A DNA stretch of 32,415 nt from Chloroflexota bacterium (GTDB taxonomy: Bacteria; Chloroflexota; Anaerolineae; Anaerolineales; Villigracilaceae): assembly GCA_021824575.1 (NCBI GenBank), contig JAKAKJ010000092.1, forward strand, positions 1 to 32,415, given 5' to 3'. Made by a program: the position numbers and the translations under genes. Within the stretch, counting starts at the first letter, position 1, and each line of letters starts with the position of its first letter. The notes below the pieces were generated by a model. It was given only the letters and a program-made list of their open reading frames with translations. It was not told where the DNA came from and searched no databases. Shown one piece after another: positions 23,736-32,415 of this stretch.

Positions 23736-25720
23736 GAATCTAAAATCTCATGTGCTTTAGCGACGACATTCTCAACCGTAAAGCCCAAATGTTCGAAGAT
23801 GGTCTTGTACGGAGCGGACGCGCCAAAGCGGTCAATGCCGATGACTTTTCCATCGAGACCGACGTATCGCTCCCAGCCGAGGCTGGCCGCCGCTTCGACG
23901 GCGAGTCTGCGTTTGACGCGGCGCGGCAGGACGGACTCTTTGTAAGCCTCGTCCTGTTGCTCAAAAAGTTCCCACGATGGGAACGAAACCACGCGCACGC
24001 TGTATTCTTCTTCAGCGAGTTTCTTCGCCGCTTCATAGATCAAACTGACTTCTGAACCGGACGCCATCAAAATGATATCCGGCTTTTTCTTTCCAAATGA
24101 AGCCAGCACATACGCGCCTTTCTCAACGGTTGGAAGGTTTGAAGGTTCGAAGGTTGGAACGGCTTGACGCGTCAACGCCAGCACAGTCGGGCCGCGGCGG
24201 TTGGCGATGGCAAACTTCCAGGCTTGTGCGACTTCGTTTGCATCGGCAGGACGGATCACGGTCAGGTGTGGAACCGCGCGCAGCGCCGCCAGATGTTCAA
24301 TCGGCTGGTGTGTCGGGCCGTCTTCGCCGAGACCGACACTGTCATGAGTAAAAACAAAGATCGAAGGAATGCGCGCAAGAGCCGCGATGCGGATGGCGGG
24401 TTTCATGTAATCCGAGAAGATCAGGAACGTGCCGCCGTACGGAATCACTCCGCCGTGCAGCGTCATGCCATTGAGAGCCGCGCCCATGGCGTGTTCGCGC
24501 ACGCCAAAATGGAAATAGCGCGCCGAGCGATTATCTTTTTCAAAATCGCCTGCACCATCGAACTTCGTGTTGTTCGACGGCGTCAAATCTGCGGAGCCGC
24601 CAATCAATTCCGGGATGACATTTGCAAGCGCGGTCAACACTTTTCCAGATGAGGCGCGCGTTGCCATGCCTTTTGGATCCGCCGGAAAAGCCGGCAGAGC
24701 CGCTTCCCAACCCTGAGGCAGTTCACCTTTCAGACGCCGCTCCAATTCCGCACCGAGATCGGGATGTTCCTTTTTATAAGCATCGAACCTGCCCTGCCAC
24801 TCGCTTTCATATTTTTGCCCGCGCCCAACACTCTCGCGATAAAACGCGAGCACATCTTCGGGGATATAAAAACGCGGTTCCAGCGGCCAGCCGAGGTTTT
24901 GTTTTGCGGCATTAAGTTCATCATCGCCAAGCGGCTCGCCATGCACTTTGGCCGTATCCTGTTTATGCGGCGCGCCGAATCCGATGTGCGTGCGGCAAAG
25001 GATGAGCGACGGCTGTTGATGGATTTTCGCAGACTGAATGGCGGCGTCCACTGCATCAACGTCGTTGCCGTCCTCCACTTTTTGGACGAACCAGCCGTAC
25101 GCCGCGAAGCGCGCCGCGCGGTCTTCGGTGAAAGCCAAATCGGTGGAACCGTCAATCGAAATGTGGTTGTTATCGTACAGATAGATCAAATGAGGCAGCT
25201 GCAAATGCCCCGCCAGCGACGCGGCTTCGGACGACACACCCTCCATCAAATCGCCGTCGGTGACAATTCCATAGATGTAATAATCGAACAAATCGGGAGA
25301 AAATTCCGCGGCGAGATGTGCGCGTGCAATCGCCATGCCGACGCCCGTCGCAAATCCCTGACCGAGCGGACCGGTCGTTGTTTCGACTCCGGGTGTCAGT
25401 CCATATTCGGGATGACCCGGCGTTTTGCTTTCCCATTGGCGAAAATTCTTGATCTCATCGAGCGACAGATCGTAACCGGTCAGATGCAGAAGCGAATACA
25501 ACAACATCGAGCCGTGACCGCCCGACAAAATGAATCGGTCGCGTCCGGGCCACTTCGGGTTGTGCGGGTTGTGGCGCAGATGACGCGTCCATAGGGTGTA
25601 GGCCATTGCGGCCGCGCCCATTGGAAGTCCGGGATGACCCGAATTGGCTTGTTGAACGGCATCCGCCGAAAGGAATCGAATTGTATTGATTGCGCGTGTT
25701 GTCAGATCGTCAGTGGTCAT
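23732..25720 (-). CDS. tkt: Transketolase
   Basis: This is a 662-residue full-length transketolase. It has substrate-side motifs [13 protein letters not shown] and [18 protein letters not shown], and a TPP/Mg site ([20 protein letters not shown]). The pyrimidine-domain signature is [20 protein letters not shown], with REHAMGA carrying the catalytic Glu. The C-terminal domain follows. It transfers two-carbon ketol units in the pentose phosphate pathway. The ATG at 25720 follows GAGGAGA; an in-frame TTG at 25732 overlaps that ribosome site. It heads the operon of six leftward genes. A 32-bp run of the 8-bp repeat (24128-24159) lies inside the coding sequence, encoding part of a probable surface loop ([15 protein letters not shown]). 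Confidence 0.96.
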   Translation of the reverse strand: MTTDDLTTRAINTIRFLSADAVQQANSGHPGLPMGAAAMAYTLWTRHLRHNPHNPKWPGRDRFILSGGHGSMLLYSLLHLTGYDLSLDEIKNFRQWESKTPGHPEYGLTPGVETTTGPLGQGFATGVGMAIARAHLAAEFSPDLFDYYIYGIVTDGDLMEGVSSEAASLAGHLQLPHLIYLYDNNHISIDGSTDLAFTEDRAARFAAYGWFVQKVEDGNDVDAVDAAIQSAKIHQQPSLILCRTHIGFGAPHKQDTAKVHGEPLGDDELNAAKQNLGWPLEPRFYIPEDVLAFYRESVGRGQKYESEWQGRFDAYKKEHPDLGAELERRLKGELPQGWEAALPAFPADPKGMATRASSGKVLTALANVIPELIGGSADLTPSNNTKFDGAGDFEKDNRSARYFHFGVREHAMGAALNGMTLHGGVIPYGGTFLIFSDYMKPAIRIAALARIPSIFVFTHDSVGLGEDGPTHQPIEHLAALRAVPHLTVIRPADANEVAQAWKFAIANRRGPTVLALTRQAVPTFEPSNLPTVEKGAYVLASFGKKKPDIILMASGSEVSLIYEAAKKLAEEEYSVRVVSFPSWELFEQQDEAYKESVLPRRVKRRLAVEAAASLGWERYVGLDGKVIGIDRFGASAPYKTIFEHLGFTVENVVAKAHEILDS
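24128..24159. repeat. Four tandem 8-bp units GGTTNGAA inside tkt
   Basis: GGTTGGAA, GGTTTGAA, GGTTCGAA and GGTTGGAA follow without gaps. This matches the units near 22978-23063. The frame of tkt is kept because the neighbouring sequence makes up a multiple of three; the encoded residues fall between the pyrimidine and C-terminal domains. Confidence 0.85.
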
Positions 25721-25813
25721 ATCTCTCCTCAATGATTATTTTACCACTCGCAAAATTCCATAACCTCGACGCTGTCAAGTATAATTTTCTGACCCAATCC
25801 AAATAAAGAGGCG

Positions 25814-25833
25814 TGTCATTCCGGGGAATGACA
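25814..25833. promoter_or_regulatory. 20-bp palindrome upstream of the cNMP-DUF1003 gene
   Basis: TGTCATTCC and GGAATGACA form a perfect 9-bp inverted repeat around GG. It lies 23 bp before the ATG at 25857 and about 30 bp after a TATAAT (25780-25785) that could be the -10 box. It may be an operator or a leader hairpin. Confidence 0.5.
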
Positions 25834-25856
25834 TATTATTCTGAGGAGAAAACGCC

Positions 25857-26687
25857 ATGGTAAATCCGGATATTTTTAACGAAGTGCCTCTATTCAGCCT
25901 GCTCGACAACGATGAGCGCAATGTGCTCGCAGGACAGGTTTCGGTTCGCGAATTCAAGAAGGGACAGACGGTTTTCAAAGCCGGTGACCCCGGCGGACTG
26001 GCTTACCTGATTCAAAAAGGCGAAGTGCGTGTGACCATCAGGGACGCAGGAGGCGAAGAAGTGATTGTTGATGTCGCTGGTAACGGAGGTTTGGCCGGCA
26101 TGTCATCGCTGCTGGCAAGCGACAATCATCTCACTACGGCCATCGCGACCGAAGACACAATCGCCATCGAGATTGACCGCAATGACATCACGGCTTTGCT
26201 AATGACCAAGCCCATGGCCGGACTCGACATGCTGACCATCGTCGAGAAACATTTACGCGCCACTCACGAGCTTATGCAGACACGCGTATCCCGCAACCCG
26301 AATGAAGAAATCGAGGAGCAGGAAACGTTTGGTCAGCGCATGGCCGATAATGTTGCGAAGTTCGGCGGCTCGTGGACATTCGTGATTCTGTTCGGCGTGA
26401 TTCTGCTGACTTACACCTTCATCAATTCGCAGTTGGCGCATCCGTGGGACCCGTATCCGTTCATCCTGCTCAACTTGTTTCTTTCCATGCTGGCTGCCAT
26501 TCAAGCGCCCGTCATTATGATGAGCCAGAATCGACAGGATGCCAAAGACCGCGTGCGCAGCGAGTTGGATTACCGCGTCAATCTCAAGGCCGAAGTGGAA
26601 ATCGAGGATATGCTCCAGCGCATGGGAAAGATCGAAGAAATGCTGACCGAAGTTTTACCGGATGCAGGAAGAGAAACAAACTCTTAG
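25857..26687 (+). CDS. Cyclic-nucleotide-binding domain fused to DUF1003 membrane domain
   Basis: A 276-residue protein. Residues 1-130 form a CRP-like cyclic-nucleotide-binding fold (LFSLLDNDERNVLAGQ, FKKGQTVFKAGDPGGLAYLI, KGEVRVTI). The phosphate-binding cassette region (GNGGLAGMSSLLASDNH) lacks the usual GE...R pattern, so nucleotide binding is doubtful. Residues from about 160 hold a DUF1003 domain: FGQRMADNVAKFGGSW, two membrane helices, DPYPFILLNLFLSMLAA and MMSQNRQDAKDR, then a C-terminal coiled segment. The function of DUF1003 is unknown. The start follows GAGGAGA. The gene is convergent with the ABC exporter whose ATPase carries two similar sensory domains. Confidence 0.88.
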   Translation: MVNPDIFNEVPLFSLLDNDERNVLAGQVSVREFKKGQTVFKAGDPGGLAYLIQKGEVRVTIRDAGGEEVIVDVAGNGGLAGMSSLLASDNHLTTAIATEDTIAIEIDRNDITALLMTKPMAGLDMLTIVEKHLRATHELMQTRVSRNPNEEIEEQETFGQRMADNVAKFGGSWTFVILFGVILLTYTFINSQLAHPWDPYPFILLNLFLSMLAAIQAPVIMMSQNRQDAKDRVRSELDYRVNLKAEVEIEDMLQRMGKIEEMLTEVLPDAGRETNS

Positions 26688-26713
26688 AATGCTTTTTCCA
26701 GGCGGCATCAAAC

Positions 26714-29056
26714 TCATTCGTACGCCAGCGTATCGCGGATAGTCAGGCGCGCCGCATTTTGTGCAGGGATCAAGCTGGCAATGACCGCGATGATTACGAT
26801 TAATGCCAGCCACAAGCCAACAGCTTGCCACGAAAAAATGTAATCCAGCGGACGGTCCAAAAGCGAGACACCCAGCACGTTACCGAGATAGATTGCCAAC
26901 GGAATCGAAATCGGAATCGCCAGCGCCCAACTGATCAATGCAATCACCAGCCCTTCCAAAATAACAACGCGGCGGACAACGCCAGCCTGAGCGCCGAGCG
27001 AACGAAGAATCCCAATTTCGCGTGTGCGTTCCAGCACATTAAGTCCCATCGTGATGGCAAGACCGAGTCCGCCCACCACCGCAATCAACACCACCATGGA
27101 CATCAGCAGAATAATAAGCGTGTCCATCTGCTGCGCGGTCGTCTCTTTGAGTTGAGTCGTCGTTTCCGAAGCGGCGACCGTCATTTTGTCCGCGGAGAAG
27201 CGTTTCAATAAATCAGATTGCACGGTTGCTTCAAAGTCTGGTGTGCTGGTATTTGTCACAACCACGAGCCGGTTCGCAAGGTTCGTCAAATTCGTCTGCG
27301 TCACTAAATCATCATAATGAACAAAGGCTTGCGGAATAAAACCGCGTGCGCCTGTACCGACAATCGTCCAATCATGTTCCTGCCCCGCGATCTGCAACCT
27401 GACCACGGAACCGGCGTGCAGGTTGGGCGATAAATCCAAAAAGTCCGCGTTGACGAACATCGTGTATTTATCGCCAGCATTCAGCCAACGGCCCGTGTTG
27501 ACTCCAGGTTGTGCCATTTTGGAATTGGATGGAATGCCATAAATAATCACACTGCCGCTCAACCAATCCTTGTTGAAGACGACGCGTCCATCTGCAATGG
27601 CCCACGCCTCAACGGACTTCACGCCATTAACCGATAATGCCTTATTTTGAATGTCAGCGGCAGGATACGGTTGCGCAAAATCCATGTTGATGTTGTAGTT
27701 GAGATCGCCCTGGATTTGCTTCACCGCATCGCGCATGGACTGGCGAATGCCAATCACAGCGATAAACATCGCACCCGCCAAAGTCAGCGCCGCAAACGTT
27801 AGGGCAAGCCTTCCCTTTCGGCGGAACGTATTGCGGATGGAAAGATTCATCAACTGAGAAAACCCGCCAAAGCGGGTCGCTCCGCCTGCACCCGTATTCA
27901 TCGAATTGCTGTTGATCGCTTCGCGGATGGTGATTCGCGAACCCATCAGGATTGGAAATAACGAAGCCAATAAAGGAATCAATAATGCGCTGGCAACTTG
28001 CAGAATCAACGTCAGCGGCGGCAGGCTGAATTGCGTCACGTCGAAATTCATGCCGCTGGCTACGCCGGTCGCCAGAAAATACGAACCGATCATGCCCATC
28101 GGCACCGCCAGAATCAACGCGCAGATCCCGAAGATCAATACTTCGGAGAAATACAGCGACATGGTCTGGCTGATGCGCGCACCCAGCGATTTCAGGATTC
28201 CGATCTGCGGGATTTGTTGCGTAATCACTGCTGACATCACGCTGGTCACTAGAAATGCACTGAGCAATAACGTCAATACGCCTAACGCGCCAAGGATAAA
28301 TAACACCGAGGTCATGTTATCGCCAAGCGCATATCGATCTGGCGGAGGCACCGGTGCGCTATATACCGCGTAGCCTTGCTTTTGAATATCAGCGACCAGC
28401 TTCGTCAAATTCTGTTCTATCTCGGCGCGCGTCGAGGCATTTTTGAAGGTCACATAAAGTTGGTTGTAGCCGGATGGCAGTCCCAATGACTTTGCGGTGT
28501 CCGTTGTGATGTATCCATACGCCGTCAAACTGATGTCGGTGGGCAATTGCGATAAGTCATTGACGAAGCCCGTCACTTTCAACGTATGGTCATTGCCATT
28601 TAACATTTGCACACGAACTGTATCGCCCACGGTGGCAATGTTCTTCAATGAGCGCTCGAGCAGAATCGAATTCAGCGCAGGCGCTTGATCAACGGGAGTG
28701 ATGCGGTTGAGGGTCAAAGCATGGAAATCGGGAACCGTTTCCAGGTCGAGGCTGAGCGCCGGGCCGGAACCAACATTCAAACGCGCCTGTGTCATCTGTC
28801 GTGCGTCGGCATTCTGCACATAACTCAATCCGCGCACATGCATGAGCAACGCATCATCGAAAGGCTGCACCAGCAGCACGCTTTGCGCGGGATGGCTGGC
28901 TGAATACACATTCTTGAGATTCGATTCGAGGATGATGCGTCCGGAAATCATCAGGCCGAACGTCGCCACCCCCACAGCCACCGCAAGGATAATCAACAAA
29001 CTGCGTGACTTATTGACCCACAAGTCGCGCAGGATTTTGGTGAGACGCACGTTCAT
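26714..29056 (-). CDS. FtsX-like (MacB/LolC-type) ABC transporter permease
   Basis: This is a 780-residue permease with two FtsX repeats. The first helix ([19 protein letters not shown]) is followed by a large extracytoplasmic domain. A helix bundle with [20 protein letters not shown] and [17 protein letters not shown] comes next. A second N-terminal helix ([20 protein letters not shown]), a second external domain and a final bundle ([18 protein letters not shown]) complete it. The layout is that of mechanotransmitting exporters for lipoproteins, peptides or drugs. Its ATG overlaps the stop of the ATPase gene by four bases, so both subunits are made together. The transported substrate is unknown. 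It ends 26 bp from the convergent DUF1003 gene. Confidence 0.92.
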   Translation of the reverse strand: MNVRLTKILRDLWVNKSRSLLIILAVAVGVATFGLMISGRIILESNLKNVYSASHPAQSVLLVQPFDDALLMHVRGLSYVQNADARQMTQARLNVGSGPALSLDLETVPDFHALTLNRITPVDQAPALNSILLERSLKNIATVGDTVRVQMLNGNDHTLKVTGFVNDLSQLPTDISLTAYGYITTDTAKSLGLPSGYNQLYVTFKNASTRAEIEQNLTKLVADIQKQGYAVYSAPVPPPDRYALGDNMTSVLFILGALGVLTLLLSAFLVTSVMSAVITQQIPQIGILKSLGARISQTMSLYFSEVLIFGICALILAVPMGMIGSYFLATGVASGMNFDVTQFSLPPLTLILQVASALLIPLLASLFPILMGSRITIREAINSNSMNTGAGGATRFGGFSQLMNLSIRNTFRRKGRLALTFAALTLAGAMFIAVIGIRQSMRDAVKQIQGDLNYNINMDFAQPYPAADIQNKALSVNGVKSVEAWAIADGRVVFNKDWLSGSVIIYGIPSNSKMAQPGVNTGRWLNAGDKYTMFVNADFLDLSPNLHAGSVVRLQIAGQEHDWTIVGTGARGFIPQAFVHYDDLVTQTNLTNLANRLVVVTNTSTPDFEATVQSDLLKRFSADKMTVAASETTTQLKETTAQQMDTLIILLMSMVVLIAVVGGLGLAITMGLNVLERTREIGILRSLGAQAGVVRRVVILEGLVIALISWALAIPISIPLAIYLGNVLGVSLLDRPLDYIFSWQAVGLWLALIVIIAVIASLIPAQNAARLTIRDTLAYE

Positions 29057-30570
29057 CTGCGCCTCGTTGACTTGTGAACCTGTTCGAGTTCTTTTTTACG
29101 TTTACCCGCTTCGTCCTGGACTTTTTGTTTGATCCCCTCCGAGGCGTTGACCAACTTCTGGAATTCTTGCTCGCCCAATTCGATGAGGCGCGCCGGACCA
29201 TCTTTGCTGACGCGTACGCTGGCATTCCGGCGCCGGTCACCCAGCAGCGCCATCTCGCCAAAGTATTGGCCGCGCTTCAATTGGTTCACACGCGTTTCGT
29301 TTCCATCTGCGCTCTTAATCCACACATCCACTTTGCCATCTTCGATGATAAAGAACGAATCGCCAAGCGCACCCTGCCGAATGATCTCGCTCCCAGCTGC
29401 GCAGGTTTTGGCTTGCGCGCCTTTGACCATGGAGAGCAGGTCATCATGTTTCACTCCAGACAGGCTCTTCACCTCGTTGGCCGTTGCGCGCTGTTCAATG
29501 AGACCAGCCAACTCTTCGCGCAGGACGCGCGAGTCGGCAATCAAATCGCTGAACGTTTTTGAATCGAGCGCCGCGACCTTTGCGCCACCATCACTGGCGG
29601 CCTTCACGGTGGCGGTGCGGATGCCATTGCCCATCAATGCCATCTCACCAAAATATTGACCCGCTTCGAGTTGGTTGACCAAAATCTCGGTGCCGCCCGG
29701 TTGTTCAATTAACACATCCGCTTTGCCGTCCAGCAAAATATAAAACTTATCTCCCATTTCGCCTTGACGGATGATGCTCGCATCCCGCGCAAAGGCCTGC
29801 GGTTTGACACGCCGCGCCACTTCGACAAGTTGATCCTGCGTCAGCGCCGAAAGCGCACGCACCAAATATTCGTTGACGATTTCACCGTCGGAGATGACAA
29901 TGGTGCGGTTCACGCGGCGGGCGAGGTCGCTGTCGTGCGTGACCATCAAAATGGTCTTGCCGGATGCGGCGAGTTCTTCAAACAATTCAAAGATTTTATT
30001 GGCGGTCTTGGAATCAAGGTTGCCGGTCGGTTCATCCGCGACGATCAGCGGCGGATCGTTTGCCAGGGCGCGCGCAATCGCCACGCGTTGTTGCTGCCCA
30101 CCTGAGACGGCGGATGGAAGTTTGTCCGCCTGATGTTCCATCTCGACGCGTTCGAGCAGGCTCATGGCGCGCTTGCGTCGTTCACGCGGCGCATATTGCT
30201 TGTTCAATTCCATCGGCAATATAATGTTTTCAAGCAAAGTCAGCGTGGGCAATAATTGGAAGAACTGGAAGACGATGCCGAGATTCCTCCCGCGCCATGC
30301 CGCCATCTGACTTTCGTTGAACGTATGAACCGGCGCGCCGCCGATGATGACTTCGCCCGAGGTTGGACGGTCGATGCCGGTCAACATGTTGATGAAGGTG
30401 GATTTGCCGCTGCCAGATTTGCCGATGATGCCGACAAATTCCCCCGCTTTGACATCCACGTCTATGCCTTTGACGGCGGCAAAATCCCCCGCTGGCGTTT
30501 TATAGACTTTAACAAGATTGTGAACTTCAATTAACGAGCTGCCATTAACCTGCTTCCTTATTGCAACCAT
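29053..30570 (-). CDS. ABC exporter ATPase fused to two cyclic-nucleotide-binding domains
   Basis: This is a 505-residue protein. Residues 12-235 are a MacB/LolD-type ATPase: Walker [10 protein letters not shown], signature [14 protein letters not shown], Walker [13 protein letters not shown] and H-loop MVTHD. After an ordinary end of the ATPase come two CRP-like domains (about 245-355 and 375-480). Each contains a cassette that fits the family pattern: [17 protein letters not shown] and [17 protein letters not shown], keeping Gly-Glu and Arg. A basic C-terminal tail ends it. The domains suggest gating of export by a cyclic nucleotide. Start ATG 30570 is chosen because AAAGGA lies 8 bases upstream; an ATG at 30579 directly abuts that site. 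It is translationally coupled to the permease. Confidence 0.9.
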   Translation of the reverse strand: MVAIRKQVNGSSLIEVHNLVKVYKTPAGDFAAVKGIDVDVKAGEFVGIIGKSGSGKSTFINMLTGIDRPTSGEVIIGGAPVHTFNESQMAAWRGRNLGIVFQFFQLLPTLTLLENIILPMELNKQYAPRERRKRAMSLLERVEMEHQADKLPSAVSGGQQQRVAIARALANDPPLIVADEPTGNLDSKTANKIFELFEELAASGKTILMVTHDSDLARRVNRTIVISDGEIVNEYLVRALSALTQDQLVEVARRVKPQAFARDASIIRQGEMGDKFYILLDGKADVLIEQPGGTEILVNQLEAGQYFGEMALMGNGIRTATVKAASDGGAKVAALDSKTFSDLIADSRVLREELAGLIEQRATANEVKSLSGVKHDDLLSMVKGAQAKTCAAGSEIIRQGALGDSFFIIEDGKVDVWIKSADGNETRVNQLKRGQYFGEMALLGDRRRNASVRVSKDGPARLIELGEQEFQKLVNASEGIKQKVQDEAGKRKKELEQVHKSTRRR

Positions 30571-30634
30571 TAAAACCATCCTTTGGCGAAGATGTAACCG
30601 TTAATGCAGCCAAGTATAAAGCAAAATACGGCTG

Positions 30635-30719
30635 GTGAGCTGGATTACCGCGGCAATGGCGCATGGGCAAGATCGAAGAAATGCGGGTTGAGGTTTTGCC
30701 GGATGCGGGAAGGAAATGA
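30635..30719 (+). pseudogene. Decayed fragment of the DUF1003 gene 3' end
   Basis: The sequence repeats the end of the gene at 25857-26687. A first piece reads ELDYR-N (GAG at 30637), and a second piece starting at 30660 encodes RMGKIEEM, then EVLPDAGR and a stop at 30717. Over the 26 bases beginning GCGCATGGG the two copies differ at one position. A 34-base deletion relative to the parent puts the two pieces out of frame, so it is not a gene. It appears to be a relic of a duplicated or recombined copy. Confidence 0.8.
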
Positions 30720-30747
30720 AATAAGAGGACAGAATCGTTTTCATCCC

Positions 30748-30775
30748 TTGCGTTTTTGGTGTAAAGTCCTACAAT
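30748..30775 (+). promoter_or_regulatory. Putative promoter of the NB-ARC gene
   Basis: TTGCGT at 30748-30753 and TACAAT at 30770-30775, separated by 16 bp, lie 27 bases before the start codon of the NB-ARC gene. The leader then carries GAGAGGG. The -35 match is moderate. Confidence 0.5.
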
Positions 30776-30802
30776 TACAGCAACCCCGCAGTGAGAGGGA
30801 AA

Positions 30803-32415
30803 ATGATGGCAAAAAAGAAGTCTGCGAAAGAAGAAATAAAAAGTAATGTAAGCATTGGCGGCGGCGTGAACGATGGCGTCATCATAGACGGCAATGGCAA
30901 CATTGTTACCATCAACAAAATGCCGGAAAGCAGGTTTTCGCATTTGCACCAACTTTATGCGCCGCCTGCGGATTTCACCGGACGAGAAGCGGAACTTGGA
31001 ATTCTGCTTCAGAAAATTAGAAAGGGTGGAGTGGCGATTTCTGGGCTCCACGGAATGGGTGGTATTGGTAAAACCGCGCTGGCTTTGAAATTAGCCGATC
31101 TGCTCAAGGAGCAATATCCTGATGCTCAATTCTTTCTTGATCTGCATGGCGTGGATAAAGATCAGCAGGAACCGCTTACGCCTGCGCAGGCGATGGCTCA
31201 CGTGATCTTGAATCTGCAGCCCGGCGAAAAACTATCGGACGAGAAGGGACAACCCTTCGATGAAGAACGCGTGGGAGTCGTTTACCGTTCCGTGTTATAT
31301 GGCAAACGCGCCATCCTATTGTGGGACAACGCGCGTGATGCGGATCAAATCAAACCTTTGCTGGTGCAGAATTGCCTAACGCTGGTCACTTCGCGCCAAC
31401 ATTTTGTGCTCCCCGGACTGGACGCCATTACTCTTGAAACACTGAGCGAGGAAGACTCGCGAAGCCTTGTCATGAAAATTGCACCTCGGCTTACAACCAA
31501 GGACGCGGACGAGATTTCGAGACTTTGCGGTTATTTACCCCTTGCACTGCGTACCGCCGCATCCGCGCTTGACAATCGCCCTGACCTATCTCCTGCTGAT
31601 TACATTCAGCGCTTGAAAGACGCTCAAACCCGCCTGGGTCTGGTCGAGGCATCCTTCCAAACCAGCTACGACTTGCTCAACGAAACAGCCCAGATGCGCT
31701 TCCAGCAATTGGGCGTATTTTCCAGCTCCTTCGGTCGCGAGGCGCTGCAAGCCATTTGGCAAACCGAAACCGAAGAGACCGACCAAACAATCGCACAGCT
31801 GCTCCAGGATAGCTTGCTCGATTACGATACCGACATATCCCGTTATATTTTGCATGACATGCTCAAGATATTTGCCCGCGCTAAATTACATAAAAGCGCG
31901 GAGGAAACAAATACCTTTATCCTGCTATCCTCCTGGCTTGCCGATCTCTTCAATGCCAATTACAAGGTTGATCCGCAGAACGCTCCCGAGATCCAGTTTG
32001 AAATGGATAACCTGCGATTCGCCATCGAATGGGCAATTGCAAATAAGAAAAGTAATATACTGGCTGATCTTTCAACCGCGCCTCGAAATTGGTTATTTAA
32101 CTTTTTCCGTAACTGGGATGAATGGCTGGGTTGGCTTCATGCCGCGCTGGACCTGGGAATTGAAAATAATAAATTAAAAGCCAACGTGCTGAAAGCCATC
32201 GGCGACGTGCAACAGTTCCGCGATGAACGGGATGCCGCGCTCGCCAGTTACAACGAAGCCTTGAAACTGTTCAAAGCCGTCGGCGATCATTTGGGCGAAG
32301 CCAACGTGCTGAAAGCCATCGGCGACGTGCAACAGTTCCGCGATGAACGGGATGCCGCGCTCGCCAGTTACAACGAAGCCTTGAAACTGTTCAAAGCCGT
32401 CGGCTCGAATTTGGG
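30803..32415 (+). CDS. NB-ARC (NLR-like STAND) ATPase with TPR array, 3' end cut by window
   Basis: The frame is open for 537 codons to the window edge. Residues 15-38 are a Gly/Asn-rich tag (NVSIGGGVNDGVIIDGNGN). An NB-ARC module follows: Walker A GMGGIGKT (84-91), Walker B ILLWDNARD, sensor LVTSRQ, GYLPLAL (about 243) and an MHD-like LHDMLKIFA (about 350). A helical linker then leads into 40-residue TPRs from about residue 460. Such proteins act as ligand-sensing switches in stress, signalling or phage defence; the effector is often N-terminal or encoded nearby. Only the short tag is N-terminal here. ATG 30803 or ATG 30806 may be used; GAGAGGG is 3 or 6 bases before them. Beyond the edge more repeats are expected. 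Confidence 0.9.
   Translation, partial: MMAKKKSAKEEIKSNVSIGGGVNDGVIIDGNGNIVTINKMPESRFSHLHQLYAPPADFTGREAELGILLQKIRKGGVAISGLHGMGGIGKTALALKLADLLKEQYPDAQFFLDLHGVDKDQQEPLTPAQAMAHVILNLQPGEKLSDEKGQPFDEERVGVVYRSVLYGKRAILLWDNARDADQIKPLLVQNCLTLVTSRQHFVLPGLDAITLETLSEEDSRSLVMKIAPRLTTKDADEISRLCGYLPLALRTAASALDNRPDLSPADYIQRLKDAQTRLGLVEASFQTSYDLLNETAQMRFQQLGVFSSSFGREALQAIWQTETEETDQTIAQLLQDSLLDYDTDISRYILHDMLKIFARAKLHKSAEETNTFILLSSWLADLFNANYKVDPQNAPEIQFEMDNLRFAIEWAIANKKSNILADLSTAPRNWLFNFFRNWDEWLGWLHAALDLGIENNKLKANVLKAIGDVQQFRDERDAALASYNEALKLFKAVGDHLGEANVLKAIGDVQQFRDERDAALASYNEALKLFKAVGSNL
32178..32415 (+). repeat. Identical 120-bp-period TPR-coding tandem repeats
   Basis: Bases 32178-32284 and 32298-32404 are identical over 107 positions, with a period of 120 bp (40 codons). 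Only a short linker around 32285-32297 differs from the start of the next linker. The array continues past the window. Confidence 0.95.

Noticed and set aside
32178-32415. The tandem 120-bp repeats were considered as a CRISPR-like array.
   Set aside because: The period is an exact number of codons within one open frame and encodes TPR consensus residues; there are no unique spacers.

Overview
The window looks like a chromosomal segment of a Gram-positive-type or monoderm heterotroph, most likely a Chloroflexota of the Anaerolineae kind. This is inferred from gene content: a fused transaldolase/glucose-6-phosphate isomerase beside rpiB and tkt, a Gly/Asn-tagged NB-ARC protein with TPRs, and fused flavoprotein/GcvT enzymes. 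No rRNA or tRNA gene was found and no phylogeny could be run, so the placement is tentative. Two CDSs run off the edges: a PfkB kinase on the left and an NB-ARC/TPR protein on the right.

Positions 1-7588 hold a catabolic cluster around a DeoR-type regulator. A PfkB sugar-kinase-like gene and a dimethylglycine/sarcosine dehydrogenase-like flavoprotein (FAD domain plus GcvT domain) lie leftward with the regulator. Rightward lie a choline-kinase-like phosphotransferase and a second, paralogous FAD/GcvT enzyme. The two arms diverge from an almost mirror-symmetric promoter region in which one palindromic -35 box serves both directions. A strong bidirectional hairpin closes the right arm.

Positions 7603-10650 hold a small Cys-containing membrane protein and, divergently, an unusual Ni/Co transporter (NicO type) with an EF-hand-like N-terminal domain and a C-terminal PD40/TolB-type propeller. 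After a 560-bp gap with a 102-bp inverted-repeat element, 11151-19299 forms a sugar-uptake locus: a LacI regulator, a substrate-binding lipoprotein, two MalF/MalG-type permeases, a CE7 acetyl esterase, a uridine-kinase-like P-loop kinase and a GH13_18 phosphorylase resembling sucrose 6F-phosphate phosphorylase. Identical LacI-type operators sit over the promoters of the regulator and the binding-protein gene. No transporter ATPase is present.

Positions 19467-25720 are a leftward central-carbon operon: tkt, a small two-helix membrane protein, rpiB, tal-pgi, an unrecognised protein and a pterin carbinolamine dehydratase. An 8-bp-period repeat runs through the rpiB/tal-pgi junction and recurs inside tkt. 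Positions 25857-30570 hold a cyclic-nucleotide-domain/DUF1003 membrane protein and a MacB-like ABC exporter whose ATPase carries two cyclic-nucleotide-binding domains. A decayed fragment of the DUF1003 gene lies just beyond. The window ends in an NLR-like (NB-ARC) protein entering a homogenised TPR array.
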